Positions 19,612-28,867 of a DNA stretch of 64,000 bases are shown here, in pieces. This stretch comes from Calothrix sp. PCC 6303 (GTDB taxonomy: Bacteria; Cyanobacteriota; Cyanobacteriia; Cyanobacteriales; Nostocaceae). The translations under genes were made by a program, and so were the position numbers. Location: the NCBI RefSeq assembly GCF_000317435.1, contig NC_019751.1, forward strand, positions 2,108,001 to 2,172,000, read 5' to 3'. Each line of letters starts with the position of its first letter. The stretch's first letter is position 1. The notes beneath the pieces were generated by a model, which ran no database searches, was not told where the DNA came from, and was given only the letters and a program-made list of their open reading frames with translations.

Positions 19612-21315
19612 ATGAAATTACTGGCTACCCCAAAACAAATATTTCCCAGATTATTTTTGATTCTCAGTATTTTGACTCCCTTATTGGAAGCAATTCCTGT
19701 AAATGCAGAAAAACCGGAACATGTGAAACAGTTAATTGATACCAATAAATGTCCCAGATGTGATTTAAGTGGTGCCGATTTGAGTCGGAAAAATTTAAAA
19801 CGGGCAGATTTATATAATGCTAACTTGCAACGTTCCGATTTGAGGAATACAGATTTGTCGGATGCAAAGTTAAATAGTGCTGATTTGAGTCGCGCTGATT
19901 TCTATCAAGCTAATTTACGAAATACAGATTTCAGCGGTGCTAACTTAAATAGTGCTAACTTTCGGAATGCTGATTTAAGAAATGCCAATTTTAGCAATGC
20001 TGATTTGGCTAATGCTGATTTTAGCGGATTAGATTTGTATGGAGTCAATTTCAGTAATGCCAAAATGCGCGGTACTCGACTTGATAGAGTTAACTTGAGT
20101 GGAGTAAATCTCAGTGGTGCTGATTTGAGTGGTATTGATTTGCGAAATGTCAACCTCAGAGGTATAAACTTAACTAGAATTAACTTAAGTCATGCCAATT
20201 TAATTGGCTTTGATTTCCGGGGTACAGACTTAAGAAACGCTAATTTAAGTTATGCTGATTTACGAAATAGCGATTTAAGTAACGCTAAATTGGAAAGCGC
20301 TGATTTGCGAAATGCTAACTTGAGTGGTGTAAATTTCCGAAATGCGGACTTAATCGGAGTGAACTTGGATGGTGCAAGTTTGCAGAATGCCGATTTACGG
20401 GGTGCAAACCTGAATTTTACCTCATTACCCAGCGGGATTGTAGCCGAAGCTGAAGATTATACTCGGTGGGGAGATTATCAGTTAAATAGGAAGAGTTACC
20501 GGAATGCGATCGCATACTATGATAAAGCCATAGAAAATAGTAACAGATACACAGACGCTTATGCCAAGCGGGGATTAGTAAAAACCTACCTGGATGATTA
20601 CCAAGGTGCTTTAGCTGACTACAACAAAGCTTTGGAAATTAACCCTAATTCTGCTATCACTTATAACTATCGCGCAATTACCCGCACTAGACAACAAGAT
20701 TATCCAAATGCTTTAACTGACTTTGACAAAGCAATTAGTCTAAATTCTAATTATGCCGAAGCTTATAGCGGCAAAGCCAATATTTTTAACTTACAAACAC
20801 AATATCAAGCAGCAATTACCCAAGCATCTACAGCAATTGGGATTAATTCTAAGTTAGCATCTGCTTACAATATCAGAGGTTTTGCTCAAGCTGGATTAAA
20901 AAACTATTCAGCAGCAGTGAAAGATTACAATTTAGCTATTGATAATTCTGAAGGCTTTACAGAAGCATTTTTTAATCGCGGTGTTTCTCGAATTGCTATA
21001 GGGGAATATAAAGATGCTACCAGAGATTTCGACCGAGTTATTGATTTAGATAATAATTATATTGATGGATACTATCAACGTGGTTTAAGTAGATTTAAAC
21101 GCAATAAGTTTGAAGATGCCATCAAAGATTGTGATCGAGCAATTCAACGCAATTCTCAACATGCTGAAGCTTATGAAATCAAGGGTAACTCATTACTGAA
21201 ACTCAAGAAAAATACCGAAGCTAAACTAACTTTTAACCAAGCAATCCAGATTTATACCCAACGTAACGATAGCGAAAGCGTTAAACGCATTCAATCAATC
21301 ATTTCAGGTTTGTAA
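19612..21315 (+). CDS. secreted pentapeptide-repeat and TPR protein
   Basis: 567 residues. A signal peptide (about 1-32, ending PVNA) is followed by CPRCDLSGADLS and about 45 tandem pentapeptide repeats (A-D/N-L-x-x pattern, about 46-280), which fold into a right-handed beta helix. Seven or so TPR units then occupy about 285-560 (for example AYAKRGLVKTYLDDYQGALADY). Both modules mediate protein binding. The partner is unknown. The repeat codons are highly similar, so the 5' part is internally repetitive DNA. Pentapeptide plus TPR fusions are common in cyanobacteria. Confidence 0.85.
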   Translation: MKLLATPKQIFPRLFLILSILTPLLEAIPVNAEKPEHVKQLIDTNKCPRCDLSGADLSRKNLKRADLYNANLQRSDLRNTDLSDAKLNSADLSRADFYQANLRNTDFSGANLNSANFRNADLRNANFSNADLANADFSGLDLYGVNFSNAKMRGTRLDRVNLSGVNLSGADLSGIDLRNVNLRGINLTRINLSHANLIGFDFRGTDLRNANLSYADLRNSDLSNAKLESADLRNANLSGVNFRNADLIGVNLDGASLQNADLRGANLNFTSLPSGIVAEAEDYTRWGDYQLNRKSYRNAIAYYDKAIENSNRYTDAYAKRGLVKTYLDDYQGALADYNKALEINPNSAITYNYRAITRTRQQDYPNALTDFDKAISLNSNYAEAYSGKANIFNLQTQYQAAITQASTAIGINSKLASAYNIRGFAQAGLKNYSAAVKDYNLAIDNSEGFTEAFFNRGVSRIAIGEYKDATRDFDRVIDLDNNYIDGYYQRGLSRFKRNKFEDAIKDCDRAIQRNSQHAEAYEIKGNSLLKLKKNTEAKLTFNQAIQIYTQRNDSESVKRIQSIISGL

Positions 21316-21411
21316 TTCCACATCCCCAACCCCTATCTTGATATTTTGTTGCCTATTACCTATTCCTTTTTGCACAAATAGTATATCCTAACCAAGATGT
21401 TCACTAGCATA

Positions 21412-22591
21412 TTAATGAATCCATAAATAAGCAAAAATCAACGTTAATACAGTTAACGGCAAACCAAACCGCAAATGCTGCCAAAAAGTCAACTTATACT
21501 CCAAATAAATTGCAGCCTCTGCAACAATTAAATTAGCTACAGAAGCAAACAAAGTTGAAGCTGCTGCCAGCAACAACCATGATTTACTATCACTATGGAC
21601 AATCAGCGGCTTTAATAACAACACATCCGGAACATTAGAAATTAAATTAGATAAAACAGCAGTTACACTAATTAAACCCTCAGATGTATTTATTTCCCCA
21701 GTAATAAAAGTGTAATATATTTAGCTTTTGAATAACTTTAGTTAGTATAAATAGCCTCGAAAAAATCACCAATAAATTCCAATCAATTTTCCTAAATATC
21801 CGCTGTGGCTTTAGCCTGCGAGTAATTAATAATAAGCTAGCAGCCACCAAGGCAAAATTAGCTAAAGGAAAACCCAAGCCAAAAGCCACTAACAAACCAA
21901 TTGTAATAGTTAAGGTTTTATTAAATAATGGTTGATAAATACGTTGACTACAAATAGAAACATCTGTACATGGTTTGCAAGAATGCACTTCTGGATAAAG
22001 TAGACACAATAAAATAATCTGAATTGCCATACCCGCTACAGCAATCGGTGTCAATTATTTGAGAAACTCAATATAGGTAATTCCAGAGAAAGAACCAATT
22101 AAAATATTTTGAGGATTGCCGCTAATAGTAGCCACTGAAGCAATATTGGTTGCTGCTACTAATGCTAATAAATAGGGGATGGGATTCAGGTTTAAAGCTT
22201 GAGTCAGGTTGAGAGTAAGTGGTGTCAAAATTAAAGCAACTGTGTCATTGATAAAAATGGCAGAAAGGATACCGCTACTCAAAGTTAAAGCTATCAAAAT
22301 TCCCAACAGGGTGCGCGTTAAACCCAGTAAAACTGATAAAATCCACGGGAAAAAGCCTGCATAACTTAAGTTAGCATTGACTATCATCATACTCAACAAA
22401 AATAGGATGGTGGTAGCATCAATAGCTTGCCATGCTTCTTCCAAGGTGACAGCACCCAAAGCAATTAAAAAACCAGAACTCACCAAAGCAATGGTGGCAC
22501 GATTCATCCTCAAGGAGGGTATATAACCTATGGCTAAACCCAGGTAAGTGATAATTAATAGGCAATTGATTAATATCTGGTGAAAAATCAC
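21412..22591 (-). pseudogene. broken SLC13/ArsB-type anion transporter gene
   Basis: Three minus-strand pieces together encode one transporter of about 390 residues. Piece 1 (22591-22055) has LSMMIVNANLSYAGFFPW and ATISGNPQNILIGSFS, a typical SLC13/DASS or ArsB/NhaD signature. It ends in an in-frame TAA at 22055-22057 and the same frame continues directly as LTPIAVAGMAIQIILL (piece 2, to 21680). Piece 2 then shifts: just before its stop the frame +1 reads TFITGEINTSEGLISVTAVL and continues into piece 3 (to 21412) with LVPNDV-like SNLISNVPDVLLLKP. So one nonsense change and one frameshift separate three otherwise well-kept parts. Confidence 0.75.
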
Positions 22592-23152
22592 AAATTATTT
22601 ATTTATGTAAGGTATTCTCGGTAAGAATTTGGGATAGATTGCCAGTCTAAATCAAATTGGTATAGTGGGTGCGGAAATAATTAATTAAAACTTGCAAAAG
22701 CTTGTTCCTTGAGTATTTATACTCCCATCACCAGAATTCTTATTAACACAGGATTTCTACATAACGAGATAAGACTTCTAATCTACCAAATACCTTTTTT
22801 GTTTATATATAAGCAAAAACTATGTATTCTATAAGTTTTATCAATTACTGAGATGATTCATCTCGTTAGATTACCGATTTAGATGTTAGATTTGTATGCG
22901 TCCAAAGCTAGATGACTTCACGAAGCATTTAACTTCGTCAAGTTATGAACAAGAAAGTCGTGCCGCACTACCGATTGTCGATAAATTACAGTTAACTGGA
23001 CGTAGTAGCAAATTATAGTTTTGATTACAGTGGGTTTCATGAGATTTAACTGTATCGAAACTCCTAATAAACTTCTTCCGGGAGATGTTTTTGTTACATC
23101 GTAGACATTGATTAAACTGTTCCGCAGCCTCAACTTTCTAGAGGAGTGAACC
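22592..23152. other. intergenic region upstream of the Mo-nitrogenase-domain gene
   Basis: 561 bp of A/T-rich DNA with no recognised gene. Short minus-strand frames (22918-23226, 23138-23341) overlap the next gene in the opposite direction and show no family resemblance. Confidence 0.45.
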
Positions 23153-23530
23153 ATGAAGGTATTTTCCAATACCAAACAAAAGATTTTTTTTGCGAGTTGG
23201 GTGCCAGAACACACAGAAGAACCCAACAGTTCCAGTATCTCTCAGCAACAAGGGCTTTCTCCAAAGCAGAGTATTGGTATTTTGCAACCATTCCGACAAT
23301 GGATTGAGCAGATTGAAGTACGCGATCGCATAATAGCTCATCGCCTATGTCAAGTCATTCCTTCCCAATGTCCCTTTGAAAGAGATGTCAATTTATTTGG
23401 TAAGAAATTATTTCACATTCCACCCATGTGTAAACTTAATCCTTTCTACGATGAGGTAGTAGGTTTACGCTTTAAGGCATTGTGCTACCTAGCAGACGAA
23501 TGTGGTGAAGATATTTCCCAATATTGTTAA
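23153..23530 (+). CDS. stand-alone Mo-dependent nitrogenase C-terminal-domain protein
   Basis: 125 residues. The C-terminal two thirds match the Mo-nitrogenase C-terminal-domain family of cyanobacteria: LCQVIPSQCPFERDVNLFGK, then HIPPMCKLNPFYDEVVGLRF, then ALCYLADECGEDISQYC. Six cysteines are conserved, suggesting metal or redox chemistry. Despite the family name there is no nitrogenase catalytic subunit, and no nif genes are nearby. A good ribosome-binding site (AGAGGAG, 7 nt upstream) supports the ATG at 23153. Function unknown. Confidence 0.8.
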   Translation: MKVFSNTKQKIFFASWVPEHTEEPNSSSISQQQGLSPKQSIGILQPFRQWIEQIEVRDRIIAHRLCQVIPSQCPFERDVNLFGKKLFHIPPMCKLNPFYDEVVGLRFKALCYLADECGEDISQYC

Positions 23531-23552
23531 CAATTTAGTCTATGACCATTTT

Positions 23553-23580
23553 AGAGACGATCCGTTGGGTCGTCTCTATT
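23553..23580. terminator. GAGACG-type palindromic terminator
   Basis: AGAGACGATCC (23553-23563) pairs with GGGTCGTCTCT (23567-23577) around a GTT loop, with one wobble pair. It lies between two convergent genes and is a member of the GAGACG palindrome family found at four other sites in this window. Confidence 0.7.
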
Positions 23581-23598
23581 AAACCTTCCCTATCTGTT

Positions 23599-24333
23599 TT
23601 AGTATACTAAAGGCTCTTGAGCGATCGCATTCAGTTGTGCAGACTCAAGTAACCGTTGCCAAGAAACTTCTAAATTTCGATTATGTGGGTTTAGCTGCCG
23701 TAATTTCGCCACACTTGCGAGAGTATCATACCAAACACCATTAGCAGCTAACTTACTAGCCCTATCTAAGGCAATTTTGGATTCAGAAATATTGGGTATA
23801 TTTTTGTTCGCCTCGACTCTGCGAATCCAACCAGTCACAAATGGACTATCTGGTTCTAAGTACTGACTACAAATCATTGCTAATGACCATTTATAATTTT
23901 TACCAACCTCCAAAGCTGGCACTTCACCGGGAAGAGACACTTCCATCACGCCTGATTGCTTTGGTAGACTAATACTAGTTTGATAATAATAATTCGATTC
24001 TTCCTCTTGAATACTGAAAAATCCTTTCTCAGCCTTGGTTTGAGGGATATAAACAAAAATACTCGGACGAGGCGTAACCGTTAAGCCGATATTTGTGGCT
24101 GGTATAATTGCTTTAACTGACTTATTTCCACTCGTGGGTTCTGCTAAACCACAAACAGAAGCATCTTGTAGGGGATTTCCCCATGAGTTACTAACAATTT
24201 TATCTTCAGGTAGTTTGAACGCGACCTTTGTGGCTATAGTTGGATTTGACCAACCTGTACCCACCAATAATGCTACGGATAAGGCTATTCCTACAAGTAG
24301 AAATCTAAATCTATCCCGGCTTTTTCTTGGCAT
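23599..24333 (-). CDS. DUF928 family secreted protein
   Basis: 244 residues. An N-terminal signal or anchor helix (about 9-27) is followed by a DUF928 domain: RPSIFVYIPQTKAEKGFFSI, then SGVMEVSLPGEVPALEVGKNYKWSLAMIC. This family is widespread in filamentous cyanobacteria, often beside CHAT- or CHASE2-domain genes; here neither is adjacent. Function unknown. Confidence 0.8.
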   Translation of the reverse strand: MPRKSRDRFRFLLVGIALSVALLVGTGWSNPTIATKVAFKLPEDKIVSNSWGNPLQDASVCGLAEPTSGNKSVKAIIPATNIGLTVTPRPSIFVYIPQTKAEKGFFSIQEEESNYYYQTSISLPKQSGVMEVSLPGEVPALEVGKNYKWSLAMICSQYLEPDSPFVTGWIRRVEANKNIPNISESKIALDRASKLAANGVWYDTLASVAKLRQLNPHNRNLEVSWQRLLESAQLNAIAQEPLVY

Positions 24334-24757
24334 AAAAACCTACCTTCTAAGCTTGATCTAAAGTCAAGTTGGAATATACCCCTAGCATACCAGTAGGAGA
24401 TAAGACACTACTAGCATATCCGTGTATTTTAGGTAACGTCATCAGTAAAAGTGTGATGTTTTCCTAAAGTTTGTGTGAGGTATATAAGTTTTCGATGATA
24501 CTTCCCAGATTTCAATCTATTAATTTTTCCGATATCCGTGCTTTGAAGCAAACTATACCTACAATGTTAGATCAATAAAATATAGAATTCTACGGGGTTA
24601 CAGGTCTTACTGCTGCAATTTGTTGTTCTAAATGTCTACTATAAATCCGTCCCTGGTTAGCAAGAACGGATTAGAAGTTTTTTCATGAACAGTAATAGCA
24701 GTAATAATGGATAGTTTTGTTGATAAATCTGGTTACTATTACTGAAGTGTCTTGTAA
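24334..24757. other. intergenic region with one small hairpin
   Basis: No gene seen. AATCCGT (24644-24650) pairs with ACGGATT (24666-24672), followed by AGAAGTTTTTTC, which resembles a weak plus-strand terminator although no plus-strand gene precedes it. A small RNA ending here is possible but unsupported. Confidence 0.35.
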
Positions 24758-25348
24758 TTAACTGTATCGCTCTTCTGCCCATGGTTCCCCACGGGTATGA
24801 TAACCATTTCGTTCCCAAAAACCCAGTTCTTCGCGCTCCAAAAACTCCAAACCATTAATCCACTTGGCACTTTTCCAAGCGTACAGGTGAGGAATGATGG
24901 ATCTCATGGGACCACCATGTTCAGGGGGTAATGGTTCGTTAAATAGTTTGAAGGCTAAAAAGTTTTCTTCTTTAAGAAAATCAACTAGGGGGAGATTAGT
25001 TGTATAGCCACCATAACAATGTTCCATAATATGGGTGGCTTTGGGATCGACTTCGATGAGTTTCATCAAGTCGCTAATTTTGATCCCTGTCCATTTAACA
25101 TCAAGTTTAGACCAGCGAGTCACACAGTGGAAATCAGCAGTAAATTCATGCTGAGGTAATGCCATCATGTCATCCCAAGTAAAGGTTTTGGCTGTTGCTA
25201 AACCTGATACTTTGAATTCCCAGGTGTCTATACTAACTTGTGGGGCAGCACCATAGGTTAAAACAGGGAAACCTTTAGTTAGATGTTGACCTGGGGGGAC
25301 TCTTTCACTATCTTCTACACCAGGTTTCTGAAAAAATTTTCCTAGCAT
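24758..25348 (-). CDS. sulfite-oxidase-type molybdopterin oxidoreductase
   Basis: 196 residues, the size of the single-domain Oxidored_molyb proteins. The molybdenum-liganding cysteine lies in ADFHCVTRWSKLDVKWTGI (about residue 75). Later parts HGGPMRSIIPHLYAWKSAKWI and LGFWERNGYHTRGEPWAEE are characteristic of this YedY/sulfite-oxidase-related group. No signal peptide is evident, so it is likely cytoplasmic. Substrate unknown. The start follows from the family N-terminus; 101 bp separates it from rpmF upstream. Confidence 0.85.
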   Translation of the reverse strand: MLGKFFQKPGVEDSERVPPGQHLTKGFPVLTYGAAPQVSIDTWEFKVSGLATAKTFTWDDMMALPQHEFTADFHCVTRWSKLDVKWTGIKISDLMKLIEVDPKATHIMEHCYGGYTTNLPLVDFLKEENFLAFKLFNEPLPPEHGGPMRSIIPHLYAWKSAKWINGLEFLEREELGFWERNGYHTRGEPWAEERYS

Positions 25349-25449
25349 AATTAACAGCCATTAGTAATCAGTAATTAATAGTCAGTAGTCAAGGGTATCG
25401 TTTTTACTCTTGACTTTTGACCTGAGACTTTCGGGTTATGACTAGATAT

Positions 25450-25623
25450 TTACTCTTCTTCTTCGTCTTCTTCAGCAGTTGGATAAACGAAGTTGGAACG
25501 TCCACTTAAAATTGACTTACCTAATGCCATTGCTTTCTGTGCTTGCACTTGAGCTTTATGTCTCCAGGTAGCCCGACGGGAGTCACGTTTAGATTTTGAG
25601 GTTTTCTTCTTTGGAACAGCCAT
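25450..25623 (-). CDS. rpmF: 50S ribosomal protein L32
   Basis: 57 residues. [20 protein letters not shown] is the standard L32 N-terminus, and the tail ends in a run of glutamates (EEDEEEE) seen in cyanobacterial L32. The frame extends nine codons upstream, but the ATG at 25623 gives the family start. It lacks the four zinc-binding cysteines of C+ L32 types. Confidence 0.93.
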   Translation of the reverse strand: MAVPKKKTSKSKRDSRRATWRHKAQVQAQKAMALGKSILSGRSNFVYPTAEEDEEEE

Positions 25624-25713
25624 GTTAGCGGATATCGCAATTTTTGACAACCTTTTTATTCTAAGCCATTACCGCGATAGTGGAAGGGGAAAAAGCGAAA
25701 GTGTTGAGAGAGT

Positions 25714-26127
25714 TTATTTTTGAGTTGGTGGTTCTTGGTTGAAGAAAAGTAGCGATCGCGCACTGCGATAATAGATTGCCCAGACTTGAGGATCGGGTCG
25801 GTTGCGCCATTGTTGACGGCTAACTCGTAGGTCTAGAATTGGTGCGATCGCGCCAGCGTTTTGTCCAGCGACAATTACGGAAACTTCTGTAGCCAATAGA
25901 TCTTGATCAAAACTACGCTGGGCTGCGGCACGAGCCACTGCTTCTGCTCTCCTGAGTAGAGTTTCGTAGTTTTCATCCGCTAAGGTGTCAACAATTAGGT
26001 CGGCTCTAGCTGTATAAGCTTGTACAATTTTGGGTGAAAAAACTTCAGTTATCAGCCACAGAGGAACAGCTGTTCCTAATAAGAAGATGGCGTTAACTAT
26101 CCGGATATGATTACGAATTGATGGCAT
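25714..26127 (-). CDS. conserved hypothetical membrane-anchored protein
   Basis: About 137 residues from ATG 26127 (MPSIRNHIRIVNAIFLLG), chosen over an upstream TTG at 26199. One N-terminal membrane helix (about 10-30) is followed by a small soluble domain with VDTLADENYETLLRRAEAVARAAAQRSF and AGAIAPILDLRVSRQQW, which I do not recognise by family. It probably faces the periplasm. It is upstream of rpmF on the same strand, with 90 bp between. Confidence 0.6.
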   Translation of the reverse strand: MPSIRNHIRIVNAIFLLGTAVPLWLITEVFSPKIVQAYTARADLIVDTLADENYETLLRRAEAVARAAAQRSFDQDLLATEVSVIVAGQNAGAIAPILDLRVSRQQWRNRPDPQVWAIYYRSARSLLFFNQEPPTQK

Positions 26128-26199
26128 ATGTGGAGTAAACGATTTTAGAAAAGATTCGGCGATACTTATGCTTAATGGTGAACGAGTGTTACTTCTCAA

Positions 26200-26540
26200 T
26201 CAGTTAACAGTTATCAGCTAGAGCCAAGCGGAGTCGAGGCTTTAACAGTTATCACGGTAAGAGAAAGGGGATTTAACACTATGGCTGAGTACAGCCGATA
26301 TAGGGCAAGCAGCGGACCTGACCACCCCGACTAAAACCCACCACTTTCAGACGTGGGAGACTCTGATTACCTGCGGTACACTTCGTTACGACAGGTGATA
26401 CATTGAGCAGTTTTATCGACTCAGTGTGTCTAAGTACAAGTAACAGTTAACTGTTTACTGATTTCATAGGTTAGCCTTGTTATTCCCGCAAAGCCAACTA
26501 AAATCTTCAATTATTACAAACCAAATTTGACGCAGGTGCG
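26200..26540. repeat. repeat-rich region with transposon-end remnants
   Basis: The sequence has GTTATCAGT-type repeats (26202-26260, 26446-26462). Between them CCCAC (26337-26341) and GTGGG (26353-26357) flank a short hairpin in a context (GTGGGAGACTCTGATTACC) similar to IS200/IS605-type ends. No transposase frame remains. It lies directly upstream of the caspase-like gene. Confidence 0.4.
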
Positions 26541-28631
26541 ATGGCAAAAAACTGGGCGGTCGCTATAGGCATTAATCAATATCAGCATTTCCAACCTCTA
26601 GCTTGCGCTCAAGCAGATGCTGAGGCGCTATGGGATTTTTTAGCGACTGAGGGTGGTTTTTCACGACAGCAATGTATGTTGATGACTGATACTTCGGCAC
26701 CCATTGGCGATCGACCAACTCAGCCAACGAAGGAAAATATTCTTCTCCTCCTGGAAGATTTGGCTGCGGCTTGTTGGCGATCGCAAGACCGAGTATGGTT
26801 GTATTTCAGCGGTTATGGAGTCAATTACAAAGGTAAAGATTATTTGATGCCAGCAGAGGGCGATCCTGAACATGTGGAAGACACAGGGATTGATATGGCT
26901 GCGCTCATGCATAATTTACGGCTTTCGCGGGTCAAACCGTTAATTTTGCTCGATATTAATCGGGCTTTTGGGATGCAAACTGAGACATTTGTCGGGCAAG
27001 AAATTATCGAACTTGCTCAGGAGTTGCAAATCCCGTTAATTTTTTCTTGCCAACCAGAACAGTTTTCCTACGAAAGTAGTGAACTCAATCACGGATTTTT
27101 TACCACTGCGCTTTTAGAAGGTTTACGCTCTGGTCGCGGCAATACTTTGGGTGAGTTGGAAGCTTATTTAAGCGTTCGTACTCCCGAATTATGTCAATAC
27201 TATTGGCGACCAACACAGAATCCAGTCACAGTCATGACATCAAATCAGGAGGTAATTTTGGGAAATTCAGAAATGGATCATGATATGGATGCGGCAGCAA
27301 TTGTGCTTTCGGAGGAGATATTTGCCTCTGCAATGGCTGCTCCACCATTGGAGCGTAATTCTGCAAAGAATTCCAGTAATAATTCTCCAAATAATAATTC
27401 TAATAATTATGCTAGCAACTATTCACAATTAAGTAATAACCCTGAGATAAACTATAATAATGAATATAATTATACTAATTTTAGACAGCCGCAGGAACAA
27501 AAAGCAGTAGCTAGTTCCTTGACTGAGACTGCGGGAGAAACACCACCTTCGTTACCACCAGCTTTGCCCAAACCCCAAGTTAGTAACTTACCTCCTGTTC
27601 CGAATCCGGTTACTTACGGTTCCACCGCATCAAAAGTTACTAAAAGTAAGCCAAGTGTGGGCTTTTGGCACTTACTGATGTGGGGTGTTAGTTCCACATT
27701 GTTGGTTGGTTGTTTAATCGCCTTTTTATTCCGTCCGCGATCGCAACCTCAATTTCAGGTTGAACAAACGTTACCTGTAGATAATAACGGCAGTGTTGAT
27801 GATACTGAGTTTAATTCTACACAAAATCAAAGTCCGCCAATTGCTGTTCAAACCCCTTCAGCGGAAGTTAAACCCAAAGTTACTTCAACTTTCCCATCGG
27901 TAGCTGCCAAACCTCAAGTTTCTCCAACTTTGCCATCGGTGACAGCTAAACCTCAAATTTCTCCAAATCCTTCAGCAGATACTAAACCCCAAGTTTCCCC
28001 AAATCCGGCACCAGTTGTGGCAACATCTGCAACGGTACCCCAAAAACGCAGTCAAGCACTGAGTGAATTATCCAAACAATCACTAAATCCTAATCTTGCC
28101 AGTGATTTGAATTCAGCGATCGCATCCGCACGCAAAATTAAGCCTGGTGAACCACGTTACACCCAAGCACAGGAAAATATCCAAGTTTGGAATCACATGA
28201 TTTTTGAAATTGCCGAAAATCGTGCCAAGAAGCGTCAATATAATAACGCGATCGCGGCTGCAAACTTAATGGAAAAAAAACAGCCCCAATATTCCCAAGT
28301 TCAAGCAGCAGTCAGTCAATGGAAGCAACAAGCAAAACAAAATCTCAGTAATCAAACTGTGGTTCAAGCTGCCGCTACTTTAATTAAACCAGGACAAGCA
28401 TCAAGCTATAACCGAGCAATCGAAGTTGCTAAAAAGGTTCCCAAAGGTGAACCAGGTTATGATGTCGCTCAAAAAGCCATAAATAAATGGAGTAACCAAA
28501 TTTTAGAAATTGCCAATCGTCGCGCTGCAAATGGTGAAACTGGAGATGCAATTCGAGCCGCAACACTGGTTCCAGAAGGTACTAAAGCTTGGGAGTCGGC
28601 ACAAAAATCGATTAAAAAATGGAACAGGTAA
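26541..28631 (+). CDS. caspase-fold protein with both catalytic residues replaced (pseudo-orthocaspase)
   Basis: 696 residues. The N-terminal p20-like caspase domain (about 1-235) begins KNWAVAIGINQYQHFQPL. At the histidine site the motif reads YFSGYGV, with Tyr92 in place of His. At the cysteine site it reads LILLDINRAF, with Asn140 in place of Cys. Proteolysis by the usual dyad is therefore not expected. An Asn-rich linker (about 270-315), one membrane helix (about 377-398), a Pro-rich repeat region (PQVSP and related, about 435-500) and three helical repeats of about 70 residues containing GEPxY and W follow. Inactive caspase homologues are known in cyanobacteria. The membrane helix suggests a scaffold or signalling role (inference). 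Confidence 0.85.
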   Translation: MAKNWAVAIGINQYQHFQPLACAQADAEALWDFLATEGGFSRQQCMLMTDTSAPIGDRPTQPTKENILLLLEDLAAACWRSQDRVWLYFSGYGVNYKGKDYLMPAEGDPEHVEDTGIDMAALMHNLRLSRVKPLILLDINRAFGMQTETFVGQEIIELAQELQIPLIFSCQPEQFSYESSELNHGFFTTALLEGLRSGRGNTLGELEAYLSVRTPELCQYYWRPTQNPVTVMTSNQEVILGNSEMDHDMDAAAIVLSEEIFASAMAAPPLERNSAKNSSNNSPNNNSNNYASNYSQLSNNPEINYNNEYNYTNFRQPQEQKAVASSLTETAGETPPSLPPALPKPQVSNLPPVPNPVTYGSTASKVTKSKPSVGFWHLLMWGVSSTLLVGCLIAFLFRPRSQPQFQVEQTLPVDNNGSVDDTEFNSTQNQSPPIAVQTPSAEVKPKVTSTFPSVAAKPQVSPTLPSVTAKPQISPNPSADTKPQVSPNPAPVVATSATVPQKRSQALSELSKQSLNPNLASDLNSAIASARKIKPGEPRYTQAQENIQVWNHMIFEIAENRAKKRQYNNAIAAANLMEKKQPQYSQVQAAVSQWKQQAKQNLSNQTVVQAAATLIKPGQASSYNRAIEVAKKVPKGEPGYDVAQKAINKWSNQILEIANRRAANGETGDAIRAATLVPEGTKAWESAQKSIKKWNR

Positions 28632-28779
28632 ATCAGTTATCAGTGAACAGTAATCAGCTTGCAGGAGAACTAAATGTTCCTTCCTAAAAAAACAAGAATA
28701 GCCAATAAATAAGTAGGTGCTGAAAAACGTACACAAGTTCCTACAATTATTAAATTAGTAGAAAGCGGTTCGGTTCATG

Positions 28780-28859
28780 ACTGATAACCTGACTGTTCAC
28801 TGATAACTGATAACCTGACTGTTCACTGATAACTGATAACTGTTAACTGCTCACTGATA
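28780..28859. repeat. three tandem repeat units abutting the cbiA start
   Basis: Two identical 26-bp units (28780-28805 and 28806-28831) and a 28-bp variant (28832-28859), each built of ACTGATAAC and CTGTTCACTGATA words. They end eight bases before the cbiA ATG, where a ribosome-binding site would be expected and none is visible. Confidence 0.85.
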
Positions 28860-28867
28860 ACTGATTT

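Noticed and set aside
19500-19739. 79-codon frame overlapping the pentapeptide gene
   Set aside because: It reads the signal-peptide region of a well-supported gene in another frame.
28780-28859. possible CRISPR-like repeats
   Set aside because: The units are directly adjacent with no unique spacers, and no cas genes are present.
28640-28867. possible cobalamin riboswitch before cbiA
   Set aside because: The leader is tandem repeat DNA with no B12-box-like sequence or riboswitch fold.
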